DNA of 64,000 nt from Rhizobium sp. BK418. GTDB taxonomy: Bacteria; Pseudomonadota; Alphaproteobacteria; Rhizobiales; Rhizobiaceae. Every line of letters begins with the position of its first letter. Within the stretch, counting starts at the first letter, position 1. The stretch is from positions 496,001 through 560,000 of the forward strand of contig NZ_SLZK01000001.1 in the NCBI RefSeq assembly GCF_004341105.1, written 5' to 3'. The notes under the pieces were generated by a model that had not been told where the DNA came from, made no database searches, and saw only the letters and a program-made list of their open reading frames with translations. Shown piece by piece: positions 16,362 to 23,212 of the stretch. Made by a program: the position numbers and the translations under genes.

Positions 16362-18185
16362 ATGATGAAAGCGGAGTTTGGCATGGCAGATCTGGTCGAT
16401 CCGGTACCGCGCGCCTTTCTGGGGGTCGAAAAATCCGTACTCGACAATCGCTGGGTTTCACGTCTCGACCAGGCGGGGCAGAACCGGGCGCTCGCCATGT
16501 CGCAGATGCACGGACTGCCGGACCTGATCGCCCGCGTGCTCGCCGGGCGCGGCGTGACGGTGGATGAGGCTGTCGAATTCCTCGATCCGACGATCCGTAG
16601 CCTTATGCCCGATCCCCACAGGCTAACCGACTGCGAAAAGGCTGCGAGGCGCCTTGCAGAAGCGATCCGTGCGGGCGGACCTGTGGCGATTTTCGGTGAT
16701 TACGACGTCGATGGCGCTGCATCCTCGGCGCTTATGTATCGCTTCCTGACGCATTTCGGCGTCAAGGCGCATATCTACATCCCCGACCGCATCTTCGAAG
16801 GTTATGGCCCCAATCCGACTGCCATCAATCAGCTGATCGATAACGGCGCGAGGCTGATCGTAACGGTCGATTGCGGCTCCACCAGTCATGAGGCGCTGGC
16901 GGCTGCCGCGGATCGCAGCATCGACGTCGTTGTCATTGATCACCACCAGGTGGCGCACGAGCTGCCGCCCTGCCATTCCCTCGTCAATCCAAACCGCGAA
17001 GACGATCTTTCCGGACTGGGGCATCTCTGCGCGGCGGGTGTCGTCTTCATGGTGCTCGTGGCGACGCTGCGCCTGCTGCGCGAAGCTGGCGACAAGCGCA
17101 TTCTCGCGATCGATCTCCTTCAGTGGCTGGATATCGTTGCCCTCGCGACTGTCTGCGATGTCGTGCCTCTCAAAGGGCTCAACCGCGCCTATGTGGTCAA
17201 GGGGTTGGTCGCTGCGCGTCACCAGAGCAATGCCGGTCTTGCGGCACTCTTCCGCAAAGCGGGTCTGGCAGGGCCGGTGACACCCTATCATTTCGGCTTC
17301 CTGATCGGCCCGCGCATCAACGCCGGCGGGCGAATCGGCGACGCGGCACTCGGAAGCCGCCTGCTCACGCTGGATGACGCTGCGCAGGCCGAAGACATCG
17401 CCCAGCGTCTCGACGAGCTCAATCGCGAGCGCCAGGCTATGGAAGCCATCATGCTGCAGGAGGCTGAGGCCGAAGCGCTTGCCGAATATGGAGACGGCGA
17501 GGGCGCTTCCGTCATCGTCACCGCGCATGAGAAATGGCACCCTGGCATCGTTGGCCTGATTGCTGCGCGTCTCAAAGAGAAGTTCAAGCGTCCCGCGTTC
17601 GCCATCGCCTTCGATCCGTCGGGCAGGGGCACCGGTTCAGGCCGCTCGATCAATGGCTTCGACATGGGCAGGATGGTACGATCGGCAGTCGATGAAGGAT
17701 TGCTCATCAAAGGCGGTGGCCATGCCATGGCGGCCGGCCTGACCGTTGAGCGTGGCAAGCTCGGCCTGCTACGGGCTTTCTTCACCGAGAAGGCGCAGAA
17801 GACGGTGGCCGCCCTTGTCGCCAACGAAACGCTGAAAATCGATGGTGCCATCGCCGCAAGCGGCGCAACGATCGAGCTCATCGACCGTCTGGAAACAGCC
17901 GGTCCCTATGGTTCTGGACATTCCCAGCCGGTCTTTGCCGTGCCGGCGCATCGTGTGCGTGATTCCCGCCTCGTCGGCGAGCGGCATGTGAAGGTGACCC
18001 TTGAAGCCATGGATGGCGCGCGTCTCGACGGCATCGCCTTCAGGGCCGCCGAAACCCCGCTCGGCAACCTGCTTCTCAATTCTCGCGGCGCCAACCTGCA
18101 TGTTGCAGGCTCGCTCGGTGCCGAGCATTACCAGGGCTCGCGCCGCATCCAGCTGCGTATCAGCGACGGCGCCCCGGCCAAGTGA
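16362..18185 (+). CDS. recJ: Single-stranded-DNA-specific exonuclease RecJ
   Basis: RecJ degrades single-stranded DNA 5' to 3' in recombination and mismatch or base-excision repair. The 607-residue protein has the DHH phosphoesterase motifs: FGDYDVDG with D113, D115 and D117, the VTVDCGS segment near 168-173, and the DHH motif VIDHHQVAH at about 191-199. The DHHA1 motif GGGHAMAAGL lies near 450, and a C-terminal OB-like region follows. An alternative ATG at 16383 would trim seven residues. The gene ends about 250 bp before the tRNA-Glu cluster, which is on the other strand. Confidence 0.95.
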   Translation: MMKAEFGMADLVDPVPRAFLGVEKSVLDNRWVSRLDQAGQNRALAMSQMHGLPDLIARVLAGRGVTVDEAVEFLDPTIRSLMPDPHRLTDCEKAARRLAEAIRAGGPVAIFGDYDVDGAASSALMYRFLTHFGVKAHIYIPDRIFEGYGPNPTAINQLIDNGARLIVTVDCGSTSHEALAAAADRSIDVVVIDHHQVAHELPPCHSLVNPNREDDLSGLGHLCAAGVVFMVLVATLRLLREAGDKRILAIDLLQWLDIVALATVCDVVPLKGLNRAYVVKGLVAARHQSNAGLAALFRKAGLAGPVTPYHFGFLIGPRINAGGRIGDAALGSRLLTLDDAAQAEDIAQRLDELNRERQAMEAIMLQEAEAEALAEYGDGEGASVIVTAHEKWHPGIVGLIAARLKEKFKRPAFAIAFDPSGRGTGSGRSINGFDMGRMVRSAVDEGLLIKGGGHAMAAGLTVERGKLGLLRAFFTEKAQKTVAALVANETLKIDGAIAASGATIELIDRLETAGPYGSGHSQPVFAVPAHRVRDSRLVGERHVKVTLEAMDGARLDGIAFRAAETPLGNLLLNSRGANLHVAGSLGAEHYQGSRRIQLRISDGAPAK

Positions 18186-18201
18186 CCGGCGAAGAATCCT
18201 T

Positions 18202-18222
18202 GGCCTGAACAGAGATCAGGCC
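18202..18222 (+). terminator. Hairpin downstream of recJ
   Basis: GGCCTGA pairs with TCAGGCC around a 7-base loop, 16 bp past the recJ stop. It has no T-run and is listed as a weak candidate. The rest of the 18186-18440 stretch shows nothing else. Confidence 0.4.
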
Positions 18223-18440
18223 GGTGGTGGCCGGGAAAGGGGCGCTTTTCTGCGAAGGCGAGTAACCAGCCCTCAAACCTGGACCTTCCGAAACGGTGCG
18301 GGGGAAGGTGCGGATTTTCGCGCTGCGGAAACGGTGCCTGATGTAGGTCGGCTCACGACCTCCGCTCATCTATTCGCATGGCACAATAATGGGCGCCACT
18401 AAACAACTTTATGAAAAGACAGGGATATAATGAAGGAGAG

Positions 18441-18515
18441 TGGCACGCCCTAGGGGAGTCGAACCCCTCTTTACAGAATGAAAATCTGTCGTCCTAACCG
18501 ATAGACGAAGGGCGC
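18441..18515 (-). tRNA. tRNA-Glu (anticodon TTC), copy 1
   Basis: On the minus strand the 75 nt fold into a cloverleaf with encoded CCA. The acceptor is GCGCCCT with AGGGCGT, the anticodon stem is ACAGA with TCTGT around loop TTTTCAT, and the T arm is GAGGGGTTCGACTCCCC. Base 1 is G and base 72 is T, a wobble pair. It is nearly identical to the copy at 18822-18896. Confidence 0.96.
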
Positions 18516-18533
18516 GTGCTCTGTGGTGGCGCC

Positions 18534-18563
18534 CTTATAGTCAGCACCTTTGTGCGCCGCAAG
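18534..18563 (-). promoter_or_regulatory. Promoter of tRNA-Glu copy 1
   Basis: On the minus strand CTTGCG and TATAAG are separated by 18 bp, and the -10 box ends 18 bp before the tRNA. The same two boxes at the same spacing occur before copy 3, which supports a real promoter of the rhizobial CTTGnn type. Confidence 0.65.
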
Positions 18564-18671
18564 CGGCAAAATGAGAATTTTTTATGGGATTATGCAGTTT
18601 TTTTCTGAGCTTGTGGAAAAGCCGAAGACAGTCGCCTTATTGTCCTTCACGGTGCCGTCAGCGGCTGATGT

Positions 18672-18746
18672 TGGTACGCCCTAGGGGAGTCGAACCCCTC
18701 TTTACAGAATGAGAATCTGTCGTCCTAACCGATAGACGAAGGGCGC
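18672..18746 (-). tRNA. tRNA-Glu (anticodon CTC)
   Basis: This is a 75-nt minus-strand cloverleaf with encoded CCA. It differs from its two neighbours at the first anticodon base (loop TTCTCAT, anticodon CTC, reading GAG) and at the discriminator (A instead of G). G1 again faces T72. It evidently arose by duplication of a TTC copy. Confidence 0.95.
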
Positions 18747-18758
18747 ACGCTCTAGCTC

Positions 18759-18787
18759 AGATAGGAACGAGAAGCATGGTCCGCAAG
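18759..18787 (-). promoter_or_regulatory. Promoter of tRNA-Glu (CTC)
   Basis: CTTGCG and CTATCT are separated by 17 bp on the minus strand, upstream of the CTC gene. The -35 box is identical to those of the flanking copies, and the spacer has diverged. Confidence 0.5.
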
Positions 18788-18821
18788 CCGCTGATATAAC
18801 GTCTGACTGGATGGGAAGGAG

Positions 18822-18896
18822 TGGCACGCCCTAGGGGAGTCGAACCCCTCTTTACAGAATGAAAATCTGTCGTCCTAACCGATAGACGAAGGGCGC
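18822..18896 (-). tRNA. tRNA-Glu (anticodon TTC), copy 3
   Basis: This is a 75-nt minus-strand cloverleaf with anticodon TTC and encoded CCA, nearly identical to the 18441-18515 gene. It is the first of the three in the direction of transcription. Confidence 0.96.
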
Positions 18897-18912
18897 GTGC
18901 TGTGGTGGCGCC

Positions 18913-18942
18913 CTTATAGTCAGGCACTTCCGATCCCGCAAG
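18913..18942 (-). promoter_or_regulatory. Promoter of tRNA-Glu copy 3
   Basis: CTTGCG, an 18-bp spacer and TATAAG on the minus strand repeat the arrangement before copy 1. About 40 bp around it (GGTGGCGCCCTTATAGTCAG) is conserved between the two copies. Confidence 0.65.
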
Positions 18943-19091
18943 CGGCAAATTCGAAATTTTTCAAAAAAATGACAGTCCGTTCTCGCTTGTGGAGAATAAA
19001 GATTATTGCAGCCAAATCAAAGGGCTGTGGCCACCATTGAAAATCAGGTGCCAGCCGTTTCCCTTACGTCATGCTGTTCAAGAGCTGAAAG

Positions 19092-20216
19092 TCAAATGGC
19101 CCTTGCCGAAGCAATCGGCGTGCTCTTGCGGCCGCAGCCCCAGTTCCAGTCGCGGACATTGCCGGTGTCCAGATGGACCGAATCCGTATGACAATAGGTG
19201 CCAACGCCGCCACGGTCCGGCAGGGAGCGAATATATTGGGCGATATCCCATTTGCTGACGCCGTCGATCTGGATATCGGCGGCTTCGCAGCTCTTGTGCA
19301 TCGATTCTTCGGCGCCGCCGACTTCACGGTTATGCTGCGGATCGCGGTAGCCCGATGTCACGACGACCGGCTTGCCGAAATGAGTCTCGACTGTTTTGAT
19401 GATCCGCATGAGGTCGGGCTTGAAGCAGCCAACCTGGACGCTGTCGTTCTGCACGTGCAGGCCATTCGGTGCAATACGTGTCATACCCGGCAGTGATGCC
19501 TTCTGCAGGAGCCCGGAAAGGCTGCTGAGCAGGTTCTGCTTGGGCGCGCTGTAGAGTGCATTCGTCGTCGATCCCGGAATGTTTTCGCCGGCAAGCGAGG
19601 CGGTCTGCAAGGGCGCAGCTTTCGTGCTTGTATTCTCTGATGATTGCTGCGGCGGCATCTCGCCTTGCTGTGGCTGTGGAGGCATGCTGAACACGCTCGA
19701 TCTTGGGCCGGCACCCTGCGGTGCATAAGCACTCGGCTGAATGACCGTCGAGGTGGAATTGTTCTGCGGCATCGGCTGATGATCGGAAAAGATGCTCATC
19801 GCCTGCGCGTTGATTCGCGTCGACTGCATGACGAGTCCGCCGATATTGGCCGGCTGTTGCGGTTGCATGGCCGGATCGGCGGGCGCGGCCGCAGGAGCCG
19901 CATTCGGATCCTGCGCTGCGACCTGCGGATCGACACCGGAGACATTCGTCAGCATCGGGTCGCGATAGGGTTGTTTCGACATGGTGGAGGATGCGGCTGG
20001 CATTGCCGCTGCCAGGCGCGGCGCTGGCTGTTCCGCTGATGCGGCGGGCGTGGCGACCGCGGCCGAATCAAGTGCCTTCTTGTCGGAAACGCAACTGGAA
20101 AGCGCCAGGACAGAGCCGGCGATCAGCAAAGCACCGACAGCCTGCCGGCTCGGAAGGGCAATCCGCTTATTATTTCTGGTCAACCGAGAAATCTCCGGTG
20201 AATGCGGAAGGCGCAA
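19092..20216 (-). CDS. M15 peptidase/DUF882 (YcbK-like) lipoprotein
   Basis: This is a predicted zinc peptidase acting on peptidoglycan peptides at the envelope, 374 residues. An N-terminal signal with the lipobox ALSSC (cysteine 42) is followed by a Gln/Pro/Ala-rich low-complexity linker to about 260, then the Peptidase_M15_3/DUF882 domain. Zinc ligands are visible as H307 (EESMHKSCEAAD), D314 (ADIQID) and H348 (SVHLDTG), preceded by the SGYRDPQHN motif. All three are present, so activity is likely. Family members are annotated as D-Ala-D-Ala carboxypeptidase-like, and the exact bond cut is unknown. Confidence 0.88.
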   Translation of the reverse strand: MRLPHSPEISRLTRNNKRIALPSRQAVGALLIAGSVLALSSCVSDKKALDSAAVATPAASAEQPAPRLAAAMPAASSTMSKQPYRDPMLTNVSGVDPQVAAQDPNAAPAAAPADPAMQPQQPANIGGLVMQSTRINAQAMSIFSDHQPMPQNNSTSTVIQPSAYAPQGAGPRSSVFSMPPQPQQGEMPPQQSSENTSTKAAPLQTASLAGENIPGSTTNALYSAPKQNLLSSLSGLLQKASLPGMTRIAPNGLHVQNDSVQVGCFKPDLMRIIKTVETHFGKPVVVTSGYRDPQHNREVGGAEESMHKSCEAADIQIDGVSKWDIAQYIRSLPDRGGVGTYCHTDSVHLDTGNVRDWNWGCGRKSTPIASARAI

Positions 20217-20279
20217 GAATGCGCGCTTCCGTTAAGACAGAGCCGGAGAATGCCCTGTGAAGCTTGCCTGCAGCTTGGC

Positions 20280-20720
20280 TTACCAGGAGCCGGTATTGGC
20301 CATGGAGAGCCAGGGTTCGGCCGGAGCCAATTTCTCGCCCTTCTGCAGGATCTCGATCGAGATGCCATCAGGTGAGCGCACAAAAGCCATGTTGCCGTCG
20401 CGCGGAGGGCGGTTAATCGTAATACCGTTGTCCATCAACTTCTGACAGATCGCGTAGATATCATCCACCTCATAGGCGAGGTGACCGAAATTGCGTCCTC
20501 CAGTATAATCTTCCGCGTCCCAGTTGTAGGTGAGTTCGAGGCAGGGAGTCTTTTCGCTACGGGCACGGTCGATATCGTCCCGAGCAGCCAGGAAAACGAG
20601 CGTGAAGCGGCCCTTTTCGTTATCATGGCGGCGGATTTCCTCGAGACCGAACAGGGTGCAGTAAAAATGGAGGGAGGCGTCGAGATCTTTGACGCGAACC
20701 ATGGTGTGGAGATAACGCAT
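20280..20720 (-). CDS. gloA: Lactoylglutathione lyase (glyoxalase I)
   Basis: GloA isomerises the methylglyoxal-glutathione hemithioacetal to S-lactoylglutathione, the first step of methylglyoxal detoxification in the cytoplasm. The 146-residue VOC-fold protein begins RYLHTMVRVKDL, where the histidine is a metal ligand, and shows ELTYNWD, the second histidine in NFGHLAYEVDD, and the final glutamate in GISIEILQ. Length and motifs fit the nickel-type bacterial enzyme. It is divergent from the cold-shock gene across 193 bp. Confidence 0.94.
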   Translation of the reverse strand: MRYLHTMVRVKDLDASLHFYCTLFGLEEIRRHDNEKGRFTLVFLAARDDIDRARSEKTPCLELTYNWDAEDYTGGRNFGHLAYEVDDIYAICQKLMDNGITINRPPRDGNMAFVRSPDGISIEILQKGEKLAPAEPWLSMANTGSW

Positions 20721-20838
20721 TTTGTTTCCTCTCTCTTTTCAGGCTAGCCCGTCTGGGTAATAGACGCCAGTTTCGGGCAAGTCATCGCGATAAAATGTAC
20801 AGTTGGGAATAACCGAAAACTAGGACTTGCGCTTATCC

Positions 20839-20884
20839 GTTACCAAGATGTTAATCTTGATTTCAAGAATCAGTTAACCGTAAC
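20839..20884. promoter_or_regulatory. Near-palindromic stem in the cold-shock gene leader
   Basis: GTTAC at 20839 and GTAAC at 20880 bracket the arms GTTAA-TCTTGATT and AATCA-GTTAAC. The region lies 30-75 bp before the cold-shock start and is AT-rich. It may be a leader structure in the mRNA or an operator. Confidence 0.35.
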
Positions 20885-20913
20885 AGTGTGACGCGTATTG
20901 AGGGGCTGGCGAC

Positions 20914-21492
20914 ATGGCTGACAGGATTTCATCGAACGGCTTTACCGACCTTGAGGAATTGTCGGGGGAACCGGTCGACCTCGTTGAAATCACCGGCGTG
21001 GTGAAATGGTTCGATGTTGCCAAGGGTTTTGGCTTCATCGTTCCCGACAACGGCATGCAGGATGTCTTGCTGCACGTTACCTGCCTGCGCCGCGACGGCT
21101 ACCAGACCATTCTCGAAGGCACCCGCATCGTCGCTCTTATCCAACGTCGTGAGCGCGGCTACCAGGCCTTCAAAATTCTTTCGATGGATCAGTCGACGGC
21201 CGTCCATCCCTCGCAGATGCCGCCGGTCCGCACCCATGTACAGGTCACGGCCACCAGTGGCCTCGAGCGCGCACTGGTGAAATGGTTCAACCGCACCAAG
21301 GGCTTCGGCTTTCTGACGCGCGGCGAGGGCACGGAAGATATCTTCGTACACATGGAAACGCTCCGCCGTTTCGGCCTTACCGAACTGCGCCCCGGGCAGG
21401 TGGTGCTGGTGCGCTTCGGCGATGGCGAAAAGGGCCTGATGGCCGCCGAGATTCATCCTGACGTTCCGAGTCCGGTGGGTCGGTCTCACTGA
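20914..21492 (+). CDS. Cold-shock protein with two CSD domains
   Basis: This is a nucleic-acid-binding protein of 192 residues with two cold-shock domains, about 27-95 and 118-185. Each has RNP1 (KGFGFIV and KGFGFLT) and RNP2 (VLLHV and IFVHM), preceded by VKWF. Single-domain CspA proteins are about 70 residues, and tandem CSD proteins are a common alphaproteobacterial variant. It probably acts as an RNA chaperone or regulator. GAGGGG lies before the ATG. Its stop overlaps the start of the DUF192 gene (TGATG), so the two are translationally coupled. Confidence 0.92.
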   Translation: MADRISSNGFTDLEELSGEPVDLVEITGVVKWFDVAKGFGFIVPDNGMQDVLLHVTCLRRDGYQTILEGTRIVALIQRRERGYQAFKILSMDQSTAVHPSQMPPVRTHVQVTATSGLERALVKWFNRTKGFGFLTRGEGTEDIFVHMETLRRFGLTELRPGQVVLVRFGDGEKGLMAAEIHPDVPSPVGRSH

Positions 21493-21980
21493 TGAGCGGC
21501 CTATTCTCTGTTGCGATAATCAGAAGCGCCTTGATGGCGCTTTTTTTCATGGTCGCCCTGCCGGCATTCGCCCAGCAGGATATGCACTTCAATAGAGAGC
21601 CGCTGATTATCCAGACGGCTGCCGGCAGGATGCTGCATTTTAGCGTAGAGATCGCCGCCACGGATGACCAGCGAGCCCATGGCCTGATGTTTCGCAAGGC
21701 GATGGCCGAAGACGCCGGCATGATTTTCGATTTTGGCATATCGCGGCGCGTCACCATGTGGATGGAAAATACCGTACTGCCGCTCGATATGCTCTTTGCC
21801 GACGATCGAGGCGTTATCACCCATATCAAGGAAGACGCCACGCCCTTTTCCCGCGACATCATCGATTCGATGGGTGAGGTTCGCTATGTGGTCGAACTGA
21901 ACGCCGGTATTGCCCGCAAGCTGAATATCCGCCCCGGTGATCGCATTGTTAGCGCCACCACGACAAAAAAGGCGAAATAA
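21492..21980 (+). CDS. DUF192 family exported protein
   Basis: The 162-residue product has an N-terminal signal peptide (cleavage near PAFA-QQ, about 27) and a single DUF192 domain. Typical motifs are AHGLMFRKAMAEDAGMIFDF and MWMENTVLPLDMLF, with a conserved aromatic/acidic pocket. The family is widespread and has no established reaction. The start codon overlaps the stop of the double cold-shock gene, so the two are one operon. No terminator is evident before tRNA-Pro. Confidence 0.88.
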   Translation: MSGLFSVAIIRSALMALFFMVALPAFAQQDMHFNREPLIIQTAAGRMLHFSVEIAATDDQRAHGLMFRKAMAEDAGMIFDFGISRRVTMWMENTVLPLDMLFADDRGVITHIKEDATPFSRDIIDSMGEVRYVVELNAGIARKLNIRPGDRIVSATTTKKAK

Positions 21981-22063
21981 GCCTGTGAAAACTGCCGGCC
22001 AAGGTGGATTTATGGGGTTGCTAGGGCAGAGGGAAGCGTGTATTCCCGCTGCCATCAAAGGCT

Positions 22064-22140
<77 letters not shown>

Positions 22141-22265
22141 TTTTCCCGATATCTTCCGCAATTTGAGATTGGCTTTGCCGCTCGTCGTGCCTTCTGCTTA
22201 CGGGACGTTTTTTTGCTCAGGAAGCTTTTCGGTCAGGAAGATTCGTAGCCGTTCACGCCGCAAAA

Positions 22266-22283
22266 CACGCCTGCAAAGGCGTG
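22266..22283 (-). terminator. Rho-independent terminator, minus strand
   Basis: Read on the minus strand, CACGCCT and AGGCGTG enclose TTGC and are followed by TTTTG. It begins three bases after the stop of the small minus-strand ORF. Confidence 0.6.
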
Positions 22284-22285
22284 AT

Positions 22286-22414
22286 TCAGCCTTGGGCAAG
22301 CAGGCCGAGATATTGAGCATAGCTGATCGCTGCGTAGAAAAACGCAGTGATGCTTGCTCCTATCATGATGGCATGGAATTCTGCAGAGGATCTCATAGCT
22401 TGCACCCGTGTCAT
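22286..22414 (-). CDS. Possible 42-residue membrane peptide
   Basis: From the ATG at 22414 the frame encodes 42 residues with one hydrophobic stretch, [18 protein letters not shown], ending in GLLAQG. A second ATG at 22396 would give 36 residues. A T-tailed hairpin follows the stop directly, which argues for a real transcription unit. There is no strong ribosome site and no recognisable family, so this is tentative. Confidence 0.38.
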   Translation of the reverse strand: MTRVQAMRSSAEFHAIMIGASITAFFYAAISYAQYLGLLAQG

Positions 22415-22519
22415 AACGGTTGGCCGACACCCTAGTCGCCTATACCGGTCATAACAATTGGAAGGCAATCAAAACATGCAACAATCCGAAACATTTCGGA
22501 GTGTGCGACAGGATTGCCC

Positions 22520-22662
22520 GCTTATCCGCACCCGGCTGCGATAGGGCTGCGCCTTACGCGCTTTGCGTATAATAACGCGCGGTGCAGCATTCGGTTTCCC
22601 TATCGGCCGATGCTGCCTGAGTGGCGCTTTTTCCTTGAAAAAACGGGGATTCGCGGATAAGC
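22520..22662. repeat. Element with terminal inverted repeats and an internal hairpin
   Basis: GCTTATCCGC (22520-22529) and GCGGATAAGC (22653-22662) are perfect 10-bp inverted repeats. Between them a stem pairs GCAGCAT-T-CGG (22584-22594) with CCG-ATGCTGC (22607-22616), followed by GCTTTTTCC. It has the shape of a palindromic intergenic element or a small RNA gene. It lies about 100 bp upstream of the NDUFS4-like gene. Confidence 0.42.
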
Positions 22663-22764
22663 AAAAATTCACTTCCCGCTGCCATCTTTGGTATGGAAGC
22701 AAGCCATACCCAGGCTGAGTATAGCACAAGCGGGCGTTGCCCGCATATCGGAGGCACTGCAGTC

Positions 22765-23070
22765 ATGTCTGCTAAGATCTATCGTCCGGCCAAGACCGCA
22801 ATGCAGTCCGGTAAGGCAAAGACCCATCTCTGGGTGCTGGAATTCGATCAGGAGCAGCCGCGAAAGATCGATCCCATCATGGGCTACACGTCTTCGGGCG
22901 ATATGCGCCAGCAGCTGAAGCTGACCTTCGAATCGCAGGAACTTGCCGAAGCCTATGCCAAGCGCAACGGCATCGAATATCGCGTAATCGCACCGAAGGA
23001 TCCCGCACGCCAGGTCGTCGCGTATCCAGACAATTTCCGCTATACCCGTACCCAGCCCTGGACGCACTAA
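22765..23070 (+). CDS. ETC complex I (NDUFS4-like) accessory subunit
   Basis: This 101-residue protein belongs to the ETC_C1_NDUFA4/NDUFS4 conserved family, an accessory subunit of NADH:quinone oxidoreductase shared by alphaproteobacteria and mitochondria. Recognisable parts are KIYRPAKTAMQSGKAKTHLWVLEF at the start and the MGYTSSGDM, FESQELAEAYAKRNGIEY and YPDNFRYTRTQPWTH segments. The start at 22765 has GGAGG ten bases upstream. A longer in-frame start exists but lies in the poorly conserved leader. It stands alone, away from the nuo operon, as is common. Confidence 0.9.
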   Translation: MSAKIYRPAKTAMQSGKAKTHLWVLEFDQEQPRKIDPIMGYTSSGDMRQQLKLTFESQELAEAYAKRNGIEYRVIAPKDPARQVVAYPDNFRYTRTQPWTH

Positions 23071-23126
23071 TCCGCCTGCGGATTCGAGATAGAAATACCG
23101 ATGTCGCAATTAGGCGACATGCAGAT

Positions 23127-23203
23127 GGCCCCTTAGCTCAACTGGATAGAGCAGCTGCCTTCTAAGCAGCAGGTCGCAGGTTCGAGTCCTGCAGGGGTCG
23201 CCA
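23127..23203 (+). tRNA. tRNA-Arg (anticodon TCT)
   Basis: This is a 77-nt cloverleaf with acceptor GGCCCCT/AGGGGTC (one G-T pair), D stem GCTC/GAGC, anticodon stem GCTGC/GCAGC around loop CTTCTAA, T arm GCAGGTTCGAGTCCTGC and encoded CCA. An IS481-type element begins about ten bases after its end. Confidence 0.97.
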
Positions 23204-23212
23204 CCGTTCCTC

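Larger units (their letters stand above)
22141..22764. other. Intergenic stretch with small or structured elements
   Basis: No large gene fits here. The stretch contains a short minus-strand ORF with a terminator (22266-22414) and an element bounded by 10-bp inverted repeats (22520-22662). The remainder, including 22415-22519, shows no recognisable feature. Confidence 0.6.

Noticed and set aside
18186..18440. Gene after recJ
   Set aside because: Open frames there are overlaps of the recJ end or lack starts, ribosome sites and protein-like composition.
22520..22662. CRISPR repeat or tandem array
   Set aside because: There is one inverted pair only, with no regular spacers; nothing else in the window resembles a CRISPR array.
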